Shown: one piece after another, positions 53,057 to 62,110 of the stretch
How the letters are laid out: each line of letters starts with the position of its first letter
Numbering within the stretch: the first letter of the stretch is position 1
IMG/VR virus record: IMGVR_UViG_3300028550_004390
Coordinates: 1 to 64,000 of that record
Source: a virus
Direction: 5' to 3' (one strand)
DNA: 64,000 nucleotides
Notes under the pieces: model-generated
Database searches by the model: none
What the model was told of the DNA's origin: nothing
What the model saw: only the letters and a program-made list of their open reading frames with translations
Translations under genes and position numbers: made by a program

Positions 53057-54055
53057 TCACAAAGCCAAAGGTCTCATGGCATCATAATTCTTGCCATACT
53101 TAGATTTGGTTGGTAGACCCATCAGGGCTTTTAGTTCGAACAATAGGGATTTGCCATCCTCGGGGGCAACGTCAAACAAAAATGAATCATAGGTATATAA
53201 GACCAATTTGGTTTTACGATTCTTTAATAGTGCTTGAATTTTTTCCATAACTTCGATATTCTTTTCTGTCTCATATGCTTGGATCAAATAATTGAATAGC
53301 TTCTGAGGAGACATCTCCTCGTAATTCTTCTTATAAAACCTTCTGCCAAATATAGGGGTCTCGATGTATCCCCTCTCATTATAACTATCCCATAATTCAA
53401 AAATATAGGTCTTAGTCTTCTTAAAGTATTCTATGTTCTCAAACTCCTTCGGTATACCTCCATAGAGCACCCTAAACGAGATCCTTTTCGACTCTTCATA
53501 TTCCTCATTGGTCAGGTTATTAGTGTCAAAGTACATTTTTCCGAGATGGGTGTGAACTGAAGATTCTGAGAATTCATAATCAATAAGTCCAGCTATCAGC
53601 CTTAGATGGTAGGCATCATAATCAAACTCAACTAAAACGCCGTCCTCATGTCTACTGATGAACCTTTCTCTAGACTTGTCGTCTTTGTTCAATGCAGCAT
53701 AGTTTACACCCTTGTTTGTATTCGAAGGTCTTCCTGTTAGTGTATATAGGTTGTATCTGGAATGTTCTGTGCCTGTGGTGGTAAAGATGCCGCTATCTTC
53801 AATTGATTCAAATAACGGAGTGATCTTATCCATGTACGTTTCTTCACATACTGCCTTTGGCATACCTTCTAGCACTCTGGTGTTTATGGCTACTTGCTCT
53901 CTGTGCTTATTCTTTGGGATAATCATATGGACATCCTTTCTGTTCCAATACTTATGGCCAAAAAATTTGAATATTGGTAGTTGAATGGTTTCTAGATCTG
54001 TGGCTTTCCCTGTGTTCAGGTAACTGCGAACTAGAATCTGCTTCAAAATATCCAT
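53057..54055 (-). CDS. Short family A DNA polymerase-like protein
   Basis: A 332-residue protein with the palm/finger motifs of Pol I: YTLTGRPSNTNKG (like TGRLSS), motif A VEFDYDAYHLRLIAGL, motif B KRISFRVLYGGI (like the O-helix K...YG), and motif C LVLYTYDSFLFDV where HDE is now YDS. There is no 3'-5' exonuclease and little thumb. The catalytic Asp of motifs A and C remain, the motif C Glu is missing. It may be an active short polymerase or a remnant. Its ATG lies about 6 nt from the class A -10 box. Gene in the middle of virion genes. Confidence 0.7.
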   Translation of the reverse strand: MDILKQILVRSYLNTGKATDLETIQLPIFKFFGHKYWNRKDVHMIIPKNKHREQVAINTRVLEGMPKAVCEETYMDKITPLFESIEDSGIFTTTGTEHSRYNLYTLTGRPSNTNKGVNYAALNKDDKSRERFISRHEDGVLVEFDYDAYHLRLIAGLIDYEFSESSVHTHLGKMYFDTNNLTNEEYEESKRISFRVLYGGIPKEFENIEYFKKTKTYIFELWDSYNERGYIETPIFGRRFYKKNYEEMSPQKLFNYLIQAYETEKNIEVMEKIQALLKNRKTKLVLYTYDSFLFDVAPEDGKSLLFELKALMGLPTKSKYGKNYDAMRPLAL

Positions 54056-54058
54056 ATA

Positions 54059-54107
54059 GCTAATATACGAAATAAAGGCTACAAATAAAAATATTTATGA
54101 GGTTATT
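54059..54107 (-). promoter_or_regulatory. Class A promoter element
   Basis: Coding strand: AAATAACC, AAATATTTTTATTTG, 12 nt, TTCGTATATTAGC, ending within a few nt of the polymerase ATG. Overlaps the end of the gene above. Confidence 0.65.
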
Positions 54108-54640
54108 TTGGCTAAATCATGAGCCGGAATAACTAGTGGGAGTTCAGGGAATTTAGCTTTGTAAAGAGCCATAGATTTCTGGTTGGTTTCTATAATGCCA
54201 GTTTCCACAATTGTACCACTAGAATTTAATACATCATTCAAAGGGCCAGATATTTTCCACACCAGCTTTATTGTCTCATACAAGTTTTTTAAGATTATAT
54301 CTTTTTTCTTGTAGATAGTATATGTTGGTTTTGATACTTCAAATATAGTTTTTGTATACATGTTTTTAACAAAGTATCGGGTTATACTTGAAATTCTGTA
54401 ATCTTTTTCTAAAGGACTAGGTTTAAAACTTACTGGGTCGTCAAGGTGTTGGCCGAATGTAGGATGTAAGCTATTAAATTCTAATGCTTCTACTCCAAAT
54501 TGAAATTCGCTAAGCCTAGTAGAAGGTTTAGGACTGTCGGCCCCTGAATATGGAATCCCTTTGTAATAATGGTATAGGCCCACATACTCATTTCTGGTAG
54601 ATATTAGTATGAATTCCGAGCCTAGAGTAGAGTAGATCAT
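54095..54640 (-). CDS. Virion-associated hypothetical protein
   Basis: A 181-residue beta-rich protein (MIYSTLGSEFILISTRNEYVGLYHYYKGIPYSG...). It lies with ATGA overlap after the tail/baseplate protein gene, so it is probably part of the late tail operon. Homologues exist in T4-like marine phages of unknown role. Confidence 0.5.
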   Translation of the reverse strand: MIYSTLGSEFILISTRNEYVGLYHYYKGIPYSGADSPKPSTRLSEFQFGVEALEFNSLHPTFGQHLDDPVSFKPSPLEKDYRISSITRYFVKNMYTKTIFEVSKPTYTIYKKKDIILKNLYETIKLVWKISGPLNDVLNSSGTIVETGIIETNQKSMALYKAKFPELPLVIPAHDLAKITS

Positions 54641-56856
54641 GCTTTGTTTCCGTATCCACCTCCAGTACCAACACCCTTAGTCCATGCTGCGGGTGCGGGA
54701 GCAGGCTTTGTGACTCTTAAGACCCTTTCTGCTGGAGGAATAGGCTTTATTCTTAAAACTGTAGATATTGAAGTGTCCCAAGAATCTAAACTTATACTAT
54801 GGTCTATTCCAGTTACCATAAAAGTACACCCATCATACCTTGCAGGAATTGGCTCTATAGTTAAAGAATGTCCCCATTTAAATCCTCCAATACCATCCAT
54901 TTTAAATGATAAGTTTATTGGGAGTATAGGGGGGGAATTTTGTACTGCATCTTCGTATCTACTAAATGCCTCTAGGCCCTTTACCGAAGCTTTCATAGTG
55001 TCTATAGTGTCAGGATCTACACCTTTGACCAAAGCTAACCAAGCATCTGTATATTGCTCCTTAAGGTTTTTCAGGTCTGTTTCCCAATCGTCTGTTATAT
55101 TAGTTTCAGCTGTGCCATTTTCATCTTCTTCACACTGATTTACTACTTTCATTTCCATTTCACCCCATCCCGGAGTTGCATCTGTGAGACCTATTCCAAA
55201 TAAGCTAAACTCATCATTATTAGGGGGCTCTGATCCATTTGAGGTTGTTGGAACTTTTGCATTTGAACCATACATTATTTGTGCTTTAATGTCATTAGAA
55301 ACTTTGGTGTCTAATGTTACATCTTTCATTATGCTGTGATTCCCATAAATACTAAGTGGATATGCTGAGACAGCCTTTCCTAAAGATTTAGCATCAACGA
55401 CAGTCATTAAAGCAGGGTTTTGGGGAAGTGGTGTAACAACTAGTTGCCAATTATTTCCACAAGCTTGATTTATCCCGTCTAAAACTTTATTTACTAATTC
55501 CTCAACGGTTTCAGATTCTAAAGCCATTCGGTGTAGAAATCTGACATTAATACATATATGAGCCAACCACCCTAAATTATCGTATGCAGGGTCTTCAGTT
55601 TTCCATACTTTAAAAGGTTCCATTTGGTTAAGCCCTAGCATTTGTTCAAAGTCTAAAACATCGCCTTCTGCATTAGCCGATTTTTTTTCGTGAACTAAGT
55701 CCCAAAAGTTTTGACCAGGTAGCATGCAAACAGTAGGGTCTGCTGAAACTAATCCCTTCCCTTCATATCCGGGATTTGCAAGAGTTGTCATGCGGGTGTC
55801 GAACCTATATGCAGACTTAACATTTCCATTTCTATAGCTTGCTGGTGCCTGCTCCCCAGCGGTTCCTCCATTGGTAGAGGTTTCAGAACCAGGGGACTTT
55901 GGCAATAAAGCATCGTTTATCAGTTCTTCTTCAAACCAAGCATAAGTTACAAATTTCTGAGCGGTCATTATTGAGCCTCCTCCTAAAAATGCTTTGAAGT
56001 TATCCCATGAATTATTATCATCTTTTTCTTCGTCGGACTGCTTTTTGTCCATTTTCATTGCAAAGCCCCAGGGCTTGCTATATTTAGATTTAGATTTTCC
56101 CATTGGGATTACACCATCAGATGATAAAAGCTGCTTTAGTTTTCTAGATAAATCAGACTCTTTTGCGCAATTAGATCCGTCTTCCTGTTCTTCAGTTTTA
56201 CAGCAAACAGCGTCTTGCCCTACTTTGGTGGACTCATGAGACATCATCATTTCTGCAGGAGATGAAAATGTTGTGGTACATGAATAAACTCCGTCATTGT
56301 CTTGGGTCCATGAAAAATTTGACACCACACCTTTTTCTGCGCCATAACAACCTTCATTGGTTACAGCAAGTTCAGCAGCTTTAACTAGGAATTTATCAAA
56401 TGCTAATGCATGGTCATCATCACCCATGATATCTACCATTCTTTTTCCAGATGGTTTTACCGTCCATCCATACTCAAGAACAACAGTTTTACCAAGAGAC
56501 ATAAAAAGCTTTTCGAGTGCTTCAAGATGGACTATGTGATAACATTTATAACTAACCTCGATTTTTTTAAGAGTTTTTAAAGTTCCTGTGTGTTTTATTT
56601 CTGCAGATATAAGTCCTGGTGTTGGCGCCATCCGGGAGTTGGTGTCGTATAAATTACCACTACTTATACTTTCTAAAGATTGATAAGGGCTTTTTTCTTT
56701 TTTTTCCCCGTTCTGTCGTACATTTGAAGTAAACTTTAACCAAACCATTCTAGCCGTTGTCCAAGCAAGGTTGTCACCTGGAGACTTGGCTGCACTTATT
56801 CTATTGGTAAGGGCTTTTTTCAGGTCTGCATCAACCGGTATCATTTTCATAGCCAT
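54637..56856 (-). CDS. Large tail or baseplate protein
   Basis: A 739-residue protein (MAMKMIPVDADLKKALTNR...) with ordered beta segments (AEIKHTGTLKTLKKIEVSYKC, split as AEIKHTGTLKT and LKKIEVSYKC) and a C-terminal SVLRIKPIPPAERVLRV then a Gly/Ala tail. The place between the LysM-like baseplate protein and other tail genes, and the length, fit a baseplate hub or gpD/gp27-like component; this is not a firm family call. It starts on the last base of the upstream stop (TAATG). Confidence 0.5.
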   Translation of the reverse strand: MAMKMIPVDADLKKALTNRISAAKSPGDNLAWTTARMVWLKFTSNVRQNGEKKEKSPYQSLESISSGNLYDTNSRMAPTPGLISAEIKHTGTLKTLKKIEVSYKCYHIVHLEALEKLFMSLGKTVVLEYGWTVKPSGKRMVDIMGDDDHALAFDKFLVKAAELAVTNEGCYGAEKGVVSNFSWTQDNDGVYSCTTTFSSPAEMMMSHESTKVGQDAVCCKTEEQEDGSNCAKESDLSRKLKQLLSSDGVIPMGKSKSKYSKPWGFAMKMDKKQSDEEKDDNNSWDNFKAFLGGGSIMTAQKFVTYAWFEEELINDALLPKSPGSETSTNGGTAGEQAPASYRNGNVKSAYRFDTRMTTLANPGYEGKGLVSADPTVCMLPGQNFWDLVHEKKSANAEGDVLDFEQMLGLNQMEPFKVWKTEDPAYDNLGWLAHICINVRFLHRMALESETVEELVNKVLDGINQACGNNWQLVVTPLPQNPALMTVVDAKSLGKAVSAYPLSIYGNHSIMKDVTLDTKVSNDIKAQIMYGSNAKVPTTSNGSEPPNNDEFSLFGIGLTDATPGWGEMEMKVVNQCEEDENGTAETNITDDWETDLKNLKEQYTDAWLALVKGVDPDTIDTMKASVKGLEAFSRYEDAVQNSPPILPINLSFKMDGIGGFKWGHSLTIEPIPARYDGCTFMVTGIDHSISLDSWDTSISTVLRIKPIPPAERVLRVTKPAPAPAAWTKGVGTGGGYGNKA

Positions 56857-57158
56857 TATCGTTCTTCCTGGAGTTTTCTATATAATGACTGAATTGTTGT
56901 TATTTCTGTAGGAATTCTAAGTTGTATTCCCGGGGGCACTATCATACCATGCTTGCCAAGACCATTTGCTACTGCTATGATCCACCATAGTGTTTGGTCT
57001 TCATAATACTTACTAGAAAGAAGATCTAGCCTGTCTCCGGAATTACTTATTAAGTAAATATCACTTATGCTTCTTGGGATTTCCGGGTAGATATTGCTTT
57101 TTAATTGCCTGGGTTTACCCTTGTAGCGAATTTCTGGGTTGGATGTGTATCTGCTCAT
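56856..57158 (-). CDS. Baseplate protein with LysM-like domain (gp53-like)
   Basis: A 100-residue protein: DIYLISNSGDRLDLLSSKYYEDQTLWWIIAVANGL has the layout of gp53/gpX-type LysM modules that bind baseplate or peptidoglycan (split here for length: DIYLISNSGDRLDLLSSKYY, then EDQTLWWIIAVANGL), and MIVPPGIQLRIP closes it. Such proteins sit in the baseplate wedge of T4-like tails. ATGA overlap with the neighbour upstream. Confidence 0.7.
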   Translation of the reverse strand: MSRYTSNPEIRYKGKPRQLKSNIYPEIPRSISDIYLISNSGDRLDLLSSKYYEDQTLWWIIAVANGLGKHGMIVPPGIQLRIPTEITTIQSLYRKLQEER

Positions 57159-58972
57159 TCTGTGGATTCTCCAAAATCAGTTTTCCAATATCTAGTGCCT
57201 TTGGAAAAGAAGCCCCCATCAGCGTTTGTTAATAGTTTATAGCCTAGGTTTAATTTTATTACCATAGGTAATTCAGCTTCTGCGGTTTCTGTGTCGGGTG
57301 TCCCTATGTTTATGTCCCAAGGAACATCTTCATCTACAGTAAAAGTTATTTTATCTATAATTACATTTTGATCTTTATAGAGATCCCCTAGTGTGAGTTT
57401 ACAAAATGCAGCAGTTGCAAGACCACCAGATAGTGATGGTGAAGCCATTTGATAGAGCTTATTTAACCGAATATAGTTTTGTTTTGCTTCTACTGCTGTA
57501 AAGGAAACTACCATTAGATCATGGGAAACGTCTCTAGATACACTATCAAACTTTTGCTGGGCCATTGTTCTTCCTGCATACTTAACTTCTGACCAACTGA
57601 ATGAAGTGTTGTCAGTAATAGAGCCTAAGCCATAAGATCTAAATCTAATAACGTCATCTCCTCTTGTGAGCTTTAAAGTAACATAATCAGATGGTGAGTT
57701 AAAAAGTTCGCCATATTTATCGTGTTGACCTCCTTTAGATTTTCCATAGTCTATAAGACCAAGTCTTGCATATGAATTATCCTGAGTATCGTATTCTGTT
57801 CCTTTTCTAAATGACCTAATAGTATTTGAAGAGTCGTTGATTTTTCCCTTTCTAGTTATGGCCCCATACTCTAAAGCCCCATACTTTATAATAGCATCGT
57901 CACCGCTTTTAGCTGGAATGTTAATTGGAGAAAAATCGTTCTTTTCTGCTATTTTTTTAAAGTCACCTTCAGTTCCTTTTAGGTCTTTATATGAATCTGG
58001 ACCAGGATCTCCTACTGGTAAAGGTCTTTCTGAAGGCTTGTATTTATTTGGATAGTCTTTATCAGTTGTAGGGTCAAAAAAGTAGGGTTTATTATTTTTT
58101 TCTGAAGCAATCGCCCCTACATAGTTTCCCCTTTTTTTATATTTGCCTTCATATGAATTATCTCCGGTTTCTCCGATAGGCAGGTTTGTCCCTGTTGGAG
58201 GTTGATACATGACAATGACTTCACCATCAATTCTCGGGGGTTTGGAGGTTCTGTGGGTGGTAAAGCCTATTCCAAATACAGAGTTAGGTCCTCCTAATCC
58301 AGACATAGCATTTATTTTTTTGCTACGATTAATATACCAATTGGTATTTTTTATTTTATCAGCTACTTTTTGGATAAATGTCTTGTCTGACCTTACCTCC
58401 TCATTTTCAGACGGTGCTATGACTAGCTTTTTAAAATGCCCGACATTTAGTTGACTTGCTATGCTAACTAGTCTATTTTGTCCGAGAAAGGCTTTGGCTT
58501 TAATTCTTTTTTCATAATTAATAGCTTCAAGATTAAGGGGTCCTAGACCATGACGATCAATATGAATCCCAAGAGCTCCTGCGGGAATTTGAGCTACAGT
58601 AGCCAGAGGATTATATATTCTTCCTGCATTAATAGGCCCCGGAGCTAGAAATTCTCCTTTTGGATTTGACAATTGCAAGCCTGCTTGCTTTGCAATAAAT
58701 AGAAGACCTTTTGGAGATCCCATAAACTTAGCTATTCTGCCTGTGTCTATTACAGGAGCAGTTAAAAAGTTTATTTTATTTGAGGGGTTGGATTGCCCTT
58801 TTTGGATTCCTCTTTGCATAAATGGCTGAGCCATCCATAATGGAGTTCTAATATTTCTATTTTCAGCTTCTGCTCGTATACTTTTAAATGGAGCTGCGCC
58901 AATATGAGTCTGGTAGTGGTCTGCCATTTTATTGGCAAAAGCGTCATTAGTTAAGTTTTCTAAAAATCCCAT
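57155..58972 (-). CDS. Virion structural protein of the tail operon
   Basis: A 605-residue protein (MGFLENLTNDAFANKMADHYQTHIG...). Beta-rich repeats and a C-terminal KITFTVDEDVPWDIN suggest a structural tail or baseplate component. The frame extends nine codons, but the ATG at 58972 is one base after the upstream stop and keeps the neighbour gene intact. No family known. Confidence 0.55.
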   Translation of the reverse strand: MGFLENLTNDAFANKMADHYQTHIGAAPFKSIRAEAENRNIRTPLWMAQPFMQRGIQKGQSNPSNKINFLTAPVIDTGRIAKFMGSPKGLLFIAKQAGLQLSNPKGEFLAPGPINAGRIYNPLATVAQIPAGALGIHIDRHGLGPLNLEAINYEKRIKAKAFLGQNRLVSIASQLNVGHFKKLVIAPSENEEVRSDKTFIQKVADKIKNTNWYINRSKKINAMSGLGGPNSVFGIGFTTHRTSKPPRIDGEVIVMYQPPTGTNLPIGETGDNSYEGKYKKRGNYVGAIASEKNNKPYFFDPTTDKDYPNKYKPSERPLPVGDPGPDSYKDLKGTEGDFKKIAEKNDFSPINIPAKSGDDAIIKYGALEYGAITRKGKINDSSNTIRSFRKGTEYDTQDNSYARLGLIDYGKSKGGQHDKYGELFNSPSDYVTLKLTRGDDVIRFRSYGLGSITDNTSFSWSEVKYAGRTMAQQKFDSVSRDVSHDLMVVSFTAVEAKQNYIRLNKLYQMASPSLSGGLATAAFCKLTLGDLYKDQNVIIDKITFTVDEDVPWDINIGTPDTETAEAELPMVIKLNLGYKLLTNADGGFFSKGTRYWKTDFGESTE

Positions 58973-58973
58973 A

Positions 58974-61541
58974 TTAAGTTCCCATTGGTCCACGAGCAAG
59001 AGCTATTACATCTCCAACCTTTTTACCGTCCATTTTAACAACCCCTGGTTGGCTCATAAGGCCTATTAGTATATCAAGCTTTTCTGCTATAACATTGCTA
59101 TTATCGTCTTTGCCGCCCTCTTCACCAAGTCCACCTGTTATAGCACCTACAGCCATTGCCACTCCACCTAGTAATAATAGTGTTGGTAACATAGGGGTAA
59201 GCAATACTAAACTTCCAGCTAATGCTGCGATTCCCATAGCCATTGAGCCAAATGCGGGGCCTAATGATGCAATGCCAGCTGCTAATGGGGTTAGTATAGC
59301 CATACCTGCAGCAAGTCCTGTTATAATTTCAGTGCCACCTACCAATCCGAATAATCCTACCCCGATCGCTGCTACACCAAAACCTGCTCCTAAAAGTATT
59401 AAGCCATATCCTATAAGTGGCATAACTGGTATTGCGGGTACAAGAGTTAAAAGCCCAATCGCTAGTTCGGGTAACATTGGAATAAGTAATAAGAAGTTTG
59501 GTACGGCTTCACTTACAATTTTAAGAGCAACTGCCAACACTAGCATCGCTCCAGCAACTATTAACATTGCTGCAGCACCTGCTATGATTGCTAAAGCCCC
59601 TACTCCTGACATCATGATCGCCCCAAGCAAAGCTACAGCTCCAACTAATGCCAACATCGAAACAACTGCCATGCCTACTGCGGACCAACTTACACTCATG
59701 AATTCTTGTACTGCCTTTCCAAATATAAACACAGCACCTGCTACTAGAACCATAGCTGCAGCTCCCATTACTATGTTTTTCATATTTTTGCCTAGCTTAG
59801 ACACACCCATATCTGACACCTTCCCTTTTGGTCCTTTTGGCATTGACTTGATTTTTGATGGACCTTTTAAAGATTTTAAGTCTGGTTTTGCCATTGACTT
59901 GATTTTTGATGGACCTTTTAAAGATTTTAAGTCTGGTTTTGCCATTGACTTGATTTTTGATGGGTCTTTCATAAACTGGCCTTTTACATTTCTTAACATA
60001 CCCTTTGCATCTTTTTTGCCGCCATCTCCGGTAAGCATGGCTTTTGCCTTATCTTTTATCCCATTTAATCCTTCTTTTAGTGCTTTTGCTTGATCTTTTC
60101 TAAACTTAGATGATGTTGCCATTTTCCAAACCAAGTGAGCTTTTTCTGCAGCCCAACGTCCTACTTTCTTTGCAAATTCTACACCATCTGCAATGCGTTC
60201 TTTTATTTTCATCCCATTCCAGTTTACCAACATATTAGACATTGATGCTAATAGACCCATATTTTTTTTAATAGTTGTCCCTGCTCCCATTATAAACCCT
60301 AGGGATTTTTCTAAAGTGCTTGCTTCGACAAGTCCCATTTCGATTTGCTTTTCCTTGTTTCCAATCATGGATTGCATCGTTGCAAGATCAACTCCAGCAG
60401 CATCTGCTAATGCTTTTCTCTGAATCACCGACATTTTTTCAAATTCTGCTATACCACCTACTTGTTTGAGAATAGCTTTAGTTGCTCCTACAGTATCTCC
60501 TGCCATAGCTAGTTGTCTGGCTTTGTCGAATGATATTTGGCGACCTAGTAATACAGAAACCTGCATTTCTTTTTCTATAGATGTTTCTATATCCAAAATG
60601 CTGGTCATCATCTGATCTATAGAAGACATATTCGTACCGAGCTTGGCTGCTTGTACTGCAGTTTCTGCCATCGATAAAGCACTCTTACCGCCAAACTTTG
60701 CCATAAATTCTGAACTTTGAGCCATGTCTTCCATGACCTTTCCTGGAGCTACATTATTGGCTTTGGCTAAGTTGGCTACACTTAGCATCTGGTGTTTAAC
60801 CATTTCGTCAGACTCATTAGACATTAATTTAATCTGTTTAAATAGCTTGGCTCCAGATGCTTCTGTTACCCCATATGTTTTGCTCAACTTTGCAACAGCT
60901 ACAATTGCTGTAGAAGTTACACTACCCAGGTCACCCATTTCAGTAGCTAGGGCTCCTGCAGCTTTTGCAGACTTTTCAAAGCCAATACCAAGAGCCATTC
61001 CTTTTAATGATGCTTTACCTAAGGTTCCTGCCATTGCTAGACCCTGGGTGTATGATAGGCCCATTGAGTGCTGGGCATCCATTAAAGTGTCCTTTATCTC
61101 CATTGCTTTATCAGCTGCAGCTACTAAAAATAATCCTCTAGCTATTTTAGGGTCAGTGGCTAAATCATAAAATTGTTTAAATTTCTTTTTAAACCCACCC
61201 ATTAGAGCATCAATTTTGTCTTGTGCTGCTATTTGATCCTGATACACCTTTAATAGCTTTTTAGACGCACTCACATCTTTCGATTTATCTTGAATAGCAT
61301 TCTTCTGAAGTGTTTCAAGTTGTTTGGTGTAGCTTAGTGCTTTCTCAGTTGTTTCTGCTGCAAGCTTATATAGATCATTTTTTCTTATAGCATTTGCGAT
61401 CTCTCGGTCAGACATCGTTAATAATTTTTTGGCTGCTATAGCTTCTTCATTTTTGAACTTAGCAGTTTTTTCAGCTGCTATCCGTTTGGCCTCTGCTGCT
61501 GCAATAAACGCAGCCTGTCTTTTTGATTCCCCCGGAGTCAT
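58974..61541 (-). CDS. Tail tape measure protein
   Basis: An 855-residue protein. N-terminal half is helical and Ala/Lys/Glu-rich with coiled-coil segments, followed by Gly/Ala-rich stretches (LASMSNMLVNWNGMKIKERI). A 17-residue tandem repeat SKIKSMAKPDLKSLKGP lies in the middle, and the C-terminal third is a run of hydrophobic helices (LALVGAVALLGAIMMSGVGA). This is the typical make-up of a tail tape measure, which sets tail length and enters the cell at infection. Its location downstream of the tail tube and chaperone-like genes supports this. Confidence 0.85.
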   Translation of the reverse strand: MTPGESKRQAAFIAAAEAKRIAAEKTAKFKNEEAIAAKKLLTMSDREIANAIRKNDLYKLAAETTEKALSYTKQLETLQKNAIQDKSKDVSASKKLLKVYQDQIAAQDKIDALMGGFKKKFKQFYDLATDPKIARGLFLVAAADKAMEIKDTLMDAQHSMGLSYTQGLAMAGTLGKASLKGMALGIGFEKSAKAAGALATEMGDLGSVTSTAIVAVAKLSKTYGVTEASGAKLFKQIKLMSNESDEMVKHQMLSVANLAKANNVAPGKVMEDMAQSSEFMAKFGGKSALSMAETAVQAAKLGTNMSSIDQMMTSILDIETSIEKEMQVSVLLGRQISFDKARQLAMAGDTVGATKAILKQVGGIAEFEKMSVIQRKALADAAGVDLATMQSMIGNKEKQIEMGLVEASTLEKSLGFIMGAGTTIKKNMGLLASMSNMLVNWNGMKIKERIADGVEFAKKVGRWAAEKAHLVWKMATSSKFRKDQAKALKEGLNGIKDKAKAMLTGDGGKKDAKGMLRNVKGQFMKDPSKIKSMAKPDLKSLKGPSKIKSMAKPDLKSLKGPSKIKSMPKGPKGKVSDMGVSKLGKNMKNIVMGAAAMVLVAGAVFIFGKAVQEFMSVSWSAVGMAVVSMLALVGAVALLGAIMMSGVGALAIIAGAAAMLIVAGAMLVLAVALKIVSEAVPNFLLLIPMLPELAIGLLTLVPAIPVMPLIGYGLILLGAGFGVAAIGVGLFGLVGGTEIITGLAAGMAILTPLAAGIASLGPAFGSMAMGIAALAGSLVLLTPMLPTLLLLGGVAMAVGAITGGLGEEGGKDDNSNVIAEKLDILIGLMSQPGVVKMDGKKVGDVIALARGPMGT
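59842..59964 (-). repeat. 51-bp tandem repeat in the tape measure gene
   Basis: Two full 51-bp units (59842 and 59893) plus a partial third (59944), nearly identical in nucleotide sequence, encode the 17-residue unit SKIKSMAKPDLKSLKGP. Unit gain or loss would change tail length in steps of 17 residues. Confidence 0.8.
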
Positions 61542-61544
61542 CTA

Positions 61545-61829
61545 TTAGAGCTCACCTCTTTTTTTCATTTGCTCAATTTCCGCCATATCAGCTTCGAGTT
61601 GGTCTGAGAACTTTTTTAAATTGTCTACTACTTTCTTTCCTTCAGGAGAGCTTTTTGCTAGAGATGCAAGGCTTCGCTCATACCCTTTACTATTTGTTTT
61701 TTGAAGCACACTGGCAATGTGATTCACCACATTATCAAATAATCCTTCTTGTAATTTATTGGGATGTTTTGCCATTTGGGCAAGGATTACAGGCCTTAAT
61801 GCTTTTCTAAGTTTTTTCTCATTATCCAT
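61545..61829 (-). CDS. Small helical protein before the tape measure
   Basis: A 94-residue helical protein (MDNEKKLRKALRPVILAQM...), with LQEGLFDNVV in the middle, three bases from the tape measure start. Class C promoter at 61855 leads it. It may be a tail assembly factor. L-Q-E then G also fits the prohead cleavage rule. Function not known. Confidence 0.5.
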   Translation of the reverse strand: MDNEKKLRKALRPVILAQMAKHPNKLQEGLFDNVVNHIASVLQKTNSKGYERSLASLAKSSPEGKKVVDNLKKFSDQLEADMAEIEQMKKRGEL

Positions 61830-61854
61830 GGCTACTCCTATGTAGATCTATTCA

Positions 61855-61866
61855 AGTATAAATATC
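61855..61866 (-). promoter_or_regulatory. Class C (late-type) promoter element
   Basis: Coding strand GATATTTATACTT, about 25 nt before the ATG at 61829. It sits just below the stop of the frameshift-made product. Confidence 0.6.
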
Positions 61867-61867
61867 A

Positions 61868-62110
61868 CTAATTTGGAGTTTTGGTTGAATTAGGATATCT
61901 TGGGGGAGGTGTCCTAGATGATTTTCCCTTACTTGCTTTTTCCTGAGCTTCCGCCTCTTTTTTCAACTGATCTGACAGGGTCTTATAATAAAAAGTTCTT
62001 AGGTATACTGGAAGGGTGTAGACATCAGTGTGCGTAAATGCACCTTGAGAATGGTATGCTATCTCAAAGATTTGTTTGTGCAGAATGGGCTTGTAATCAA
62101 GCCCTAGGCC
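61868..62110 (-). CDS. C-terminal frame reached by +1 frameshift from gp26-like gene
   Basis: An open frame of 80 codons (GLGLDYKPILHKQIFEI ... SRTPPPRYPNSTKTPN) with no Met at all and no good start signal, so it is not a normal gene. It lies in the +1 frame of the gp26-like gene and begins right at CAA-TTT-TTT-TGG. Reading TTT-TTT-GGC after a one-base slip continues straight into it. Protein features (IFEIAYHSQGAFTHTDVYTLPVYLRTFYY) resemble a small tail-baseplate protein seen after gp26 in marine T4-like phages. A fusion of about 366 residues is predicted. Confidence 0.7.
   Translation of the reverse strand, partial: GLGLDYKPILHKQIFEIAYHSQGAFTHTDVYTLPVYLRTFYYKTLSDQLKKEAEAQEKASKGKSSRTPPPRYPNSTKTPN

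Noticed and set aside
59095-60093. A 332-codon plus-strand frame
   Set aside because: It is antisense to the tape measure gene; its Pro/Ala/Ile-rich make-up is a mirror of that gene's hydrophobic segments.
62097-62110. A separate gene with a non-ATG start for the 80-codon frame
   Set aside because: No ATG, GTG or TTG with a ribosome site near its start; the slippery T run at the joint is a simpler explanation, although a CTG start cannot be fully excluded.
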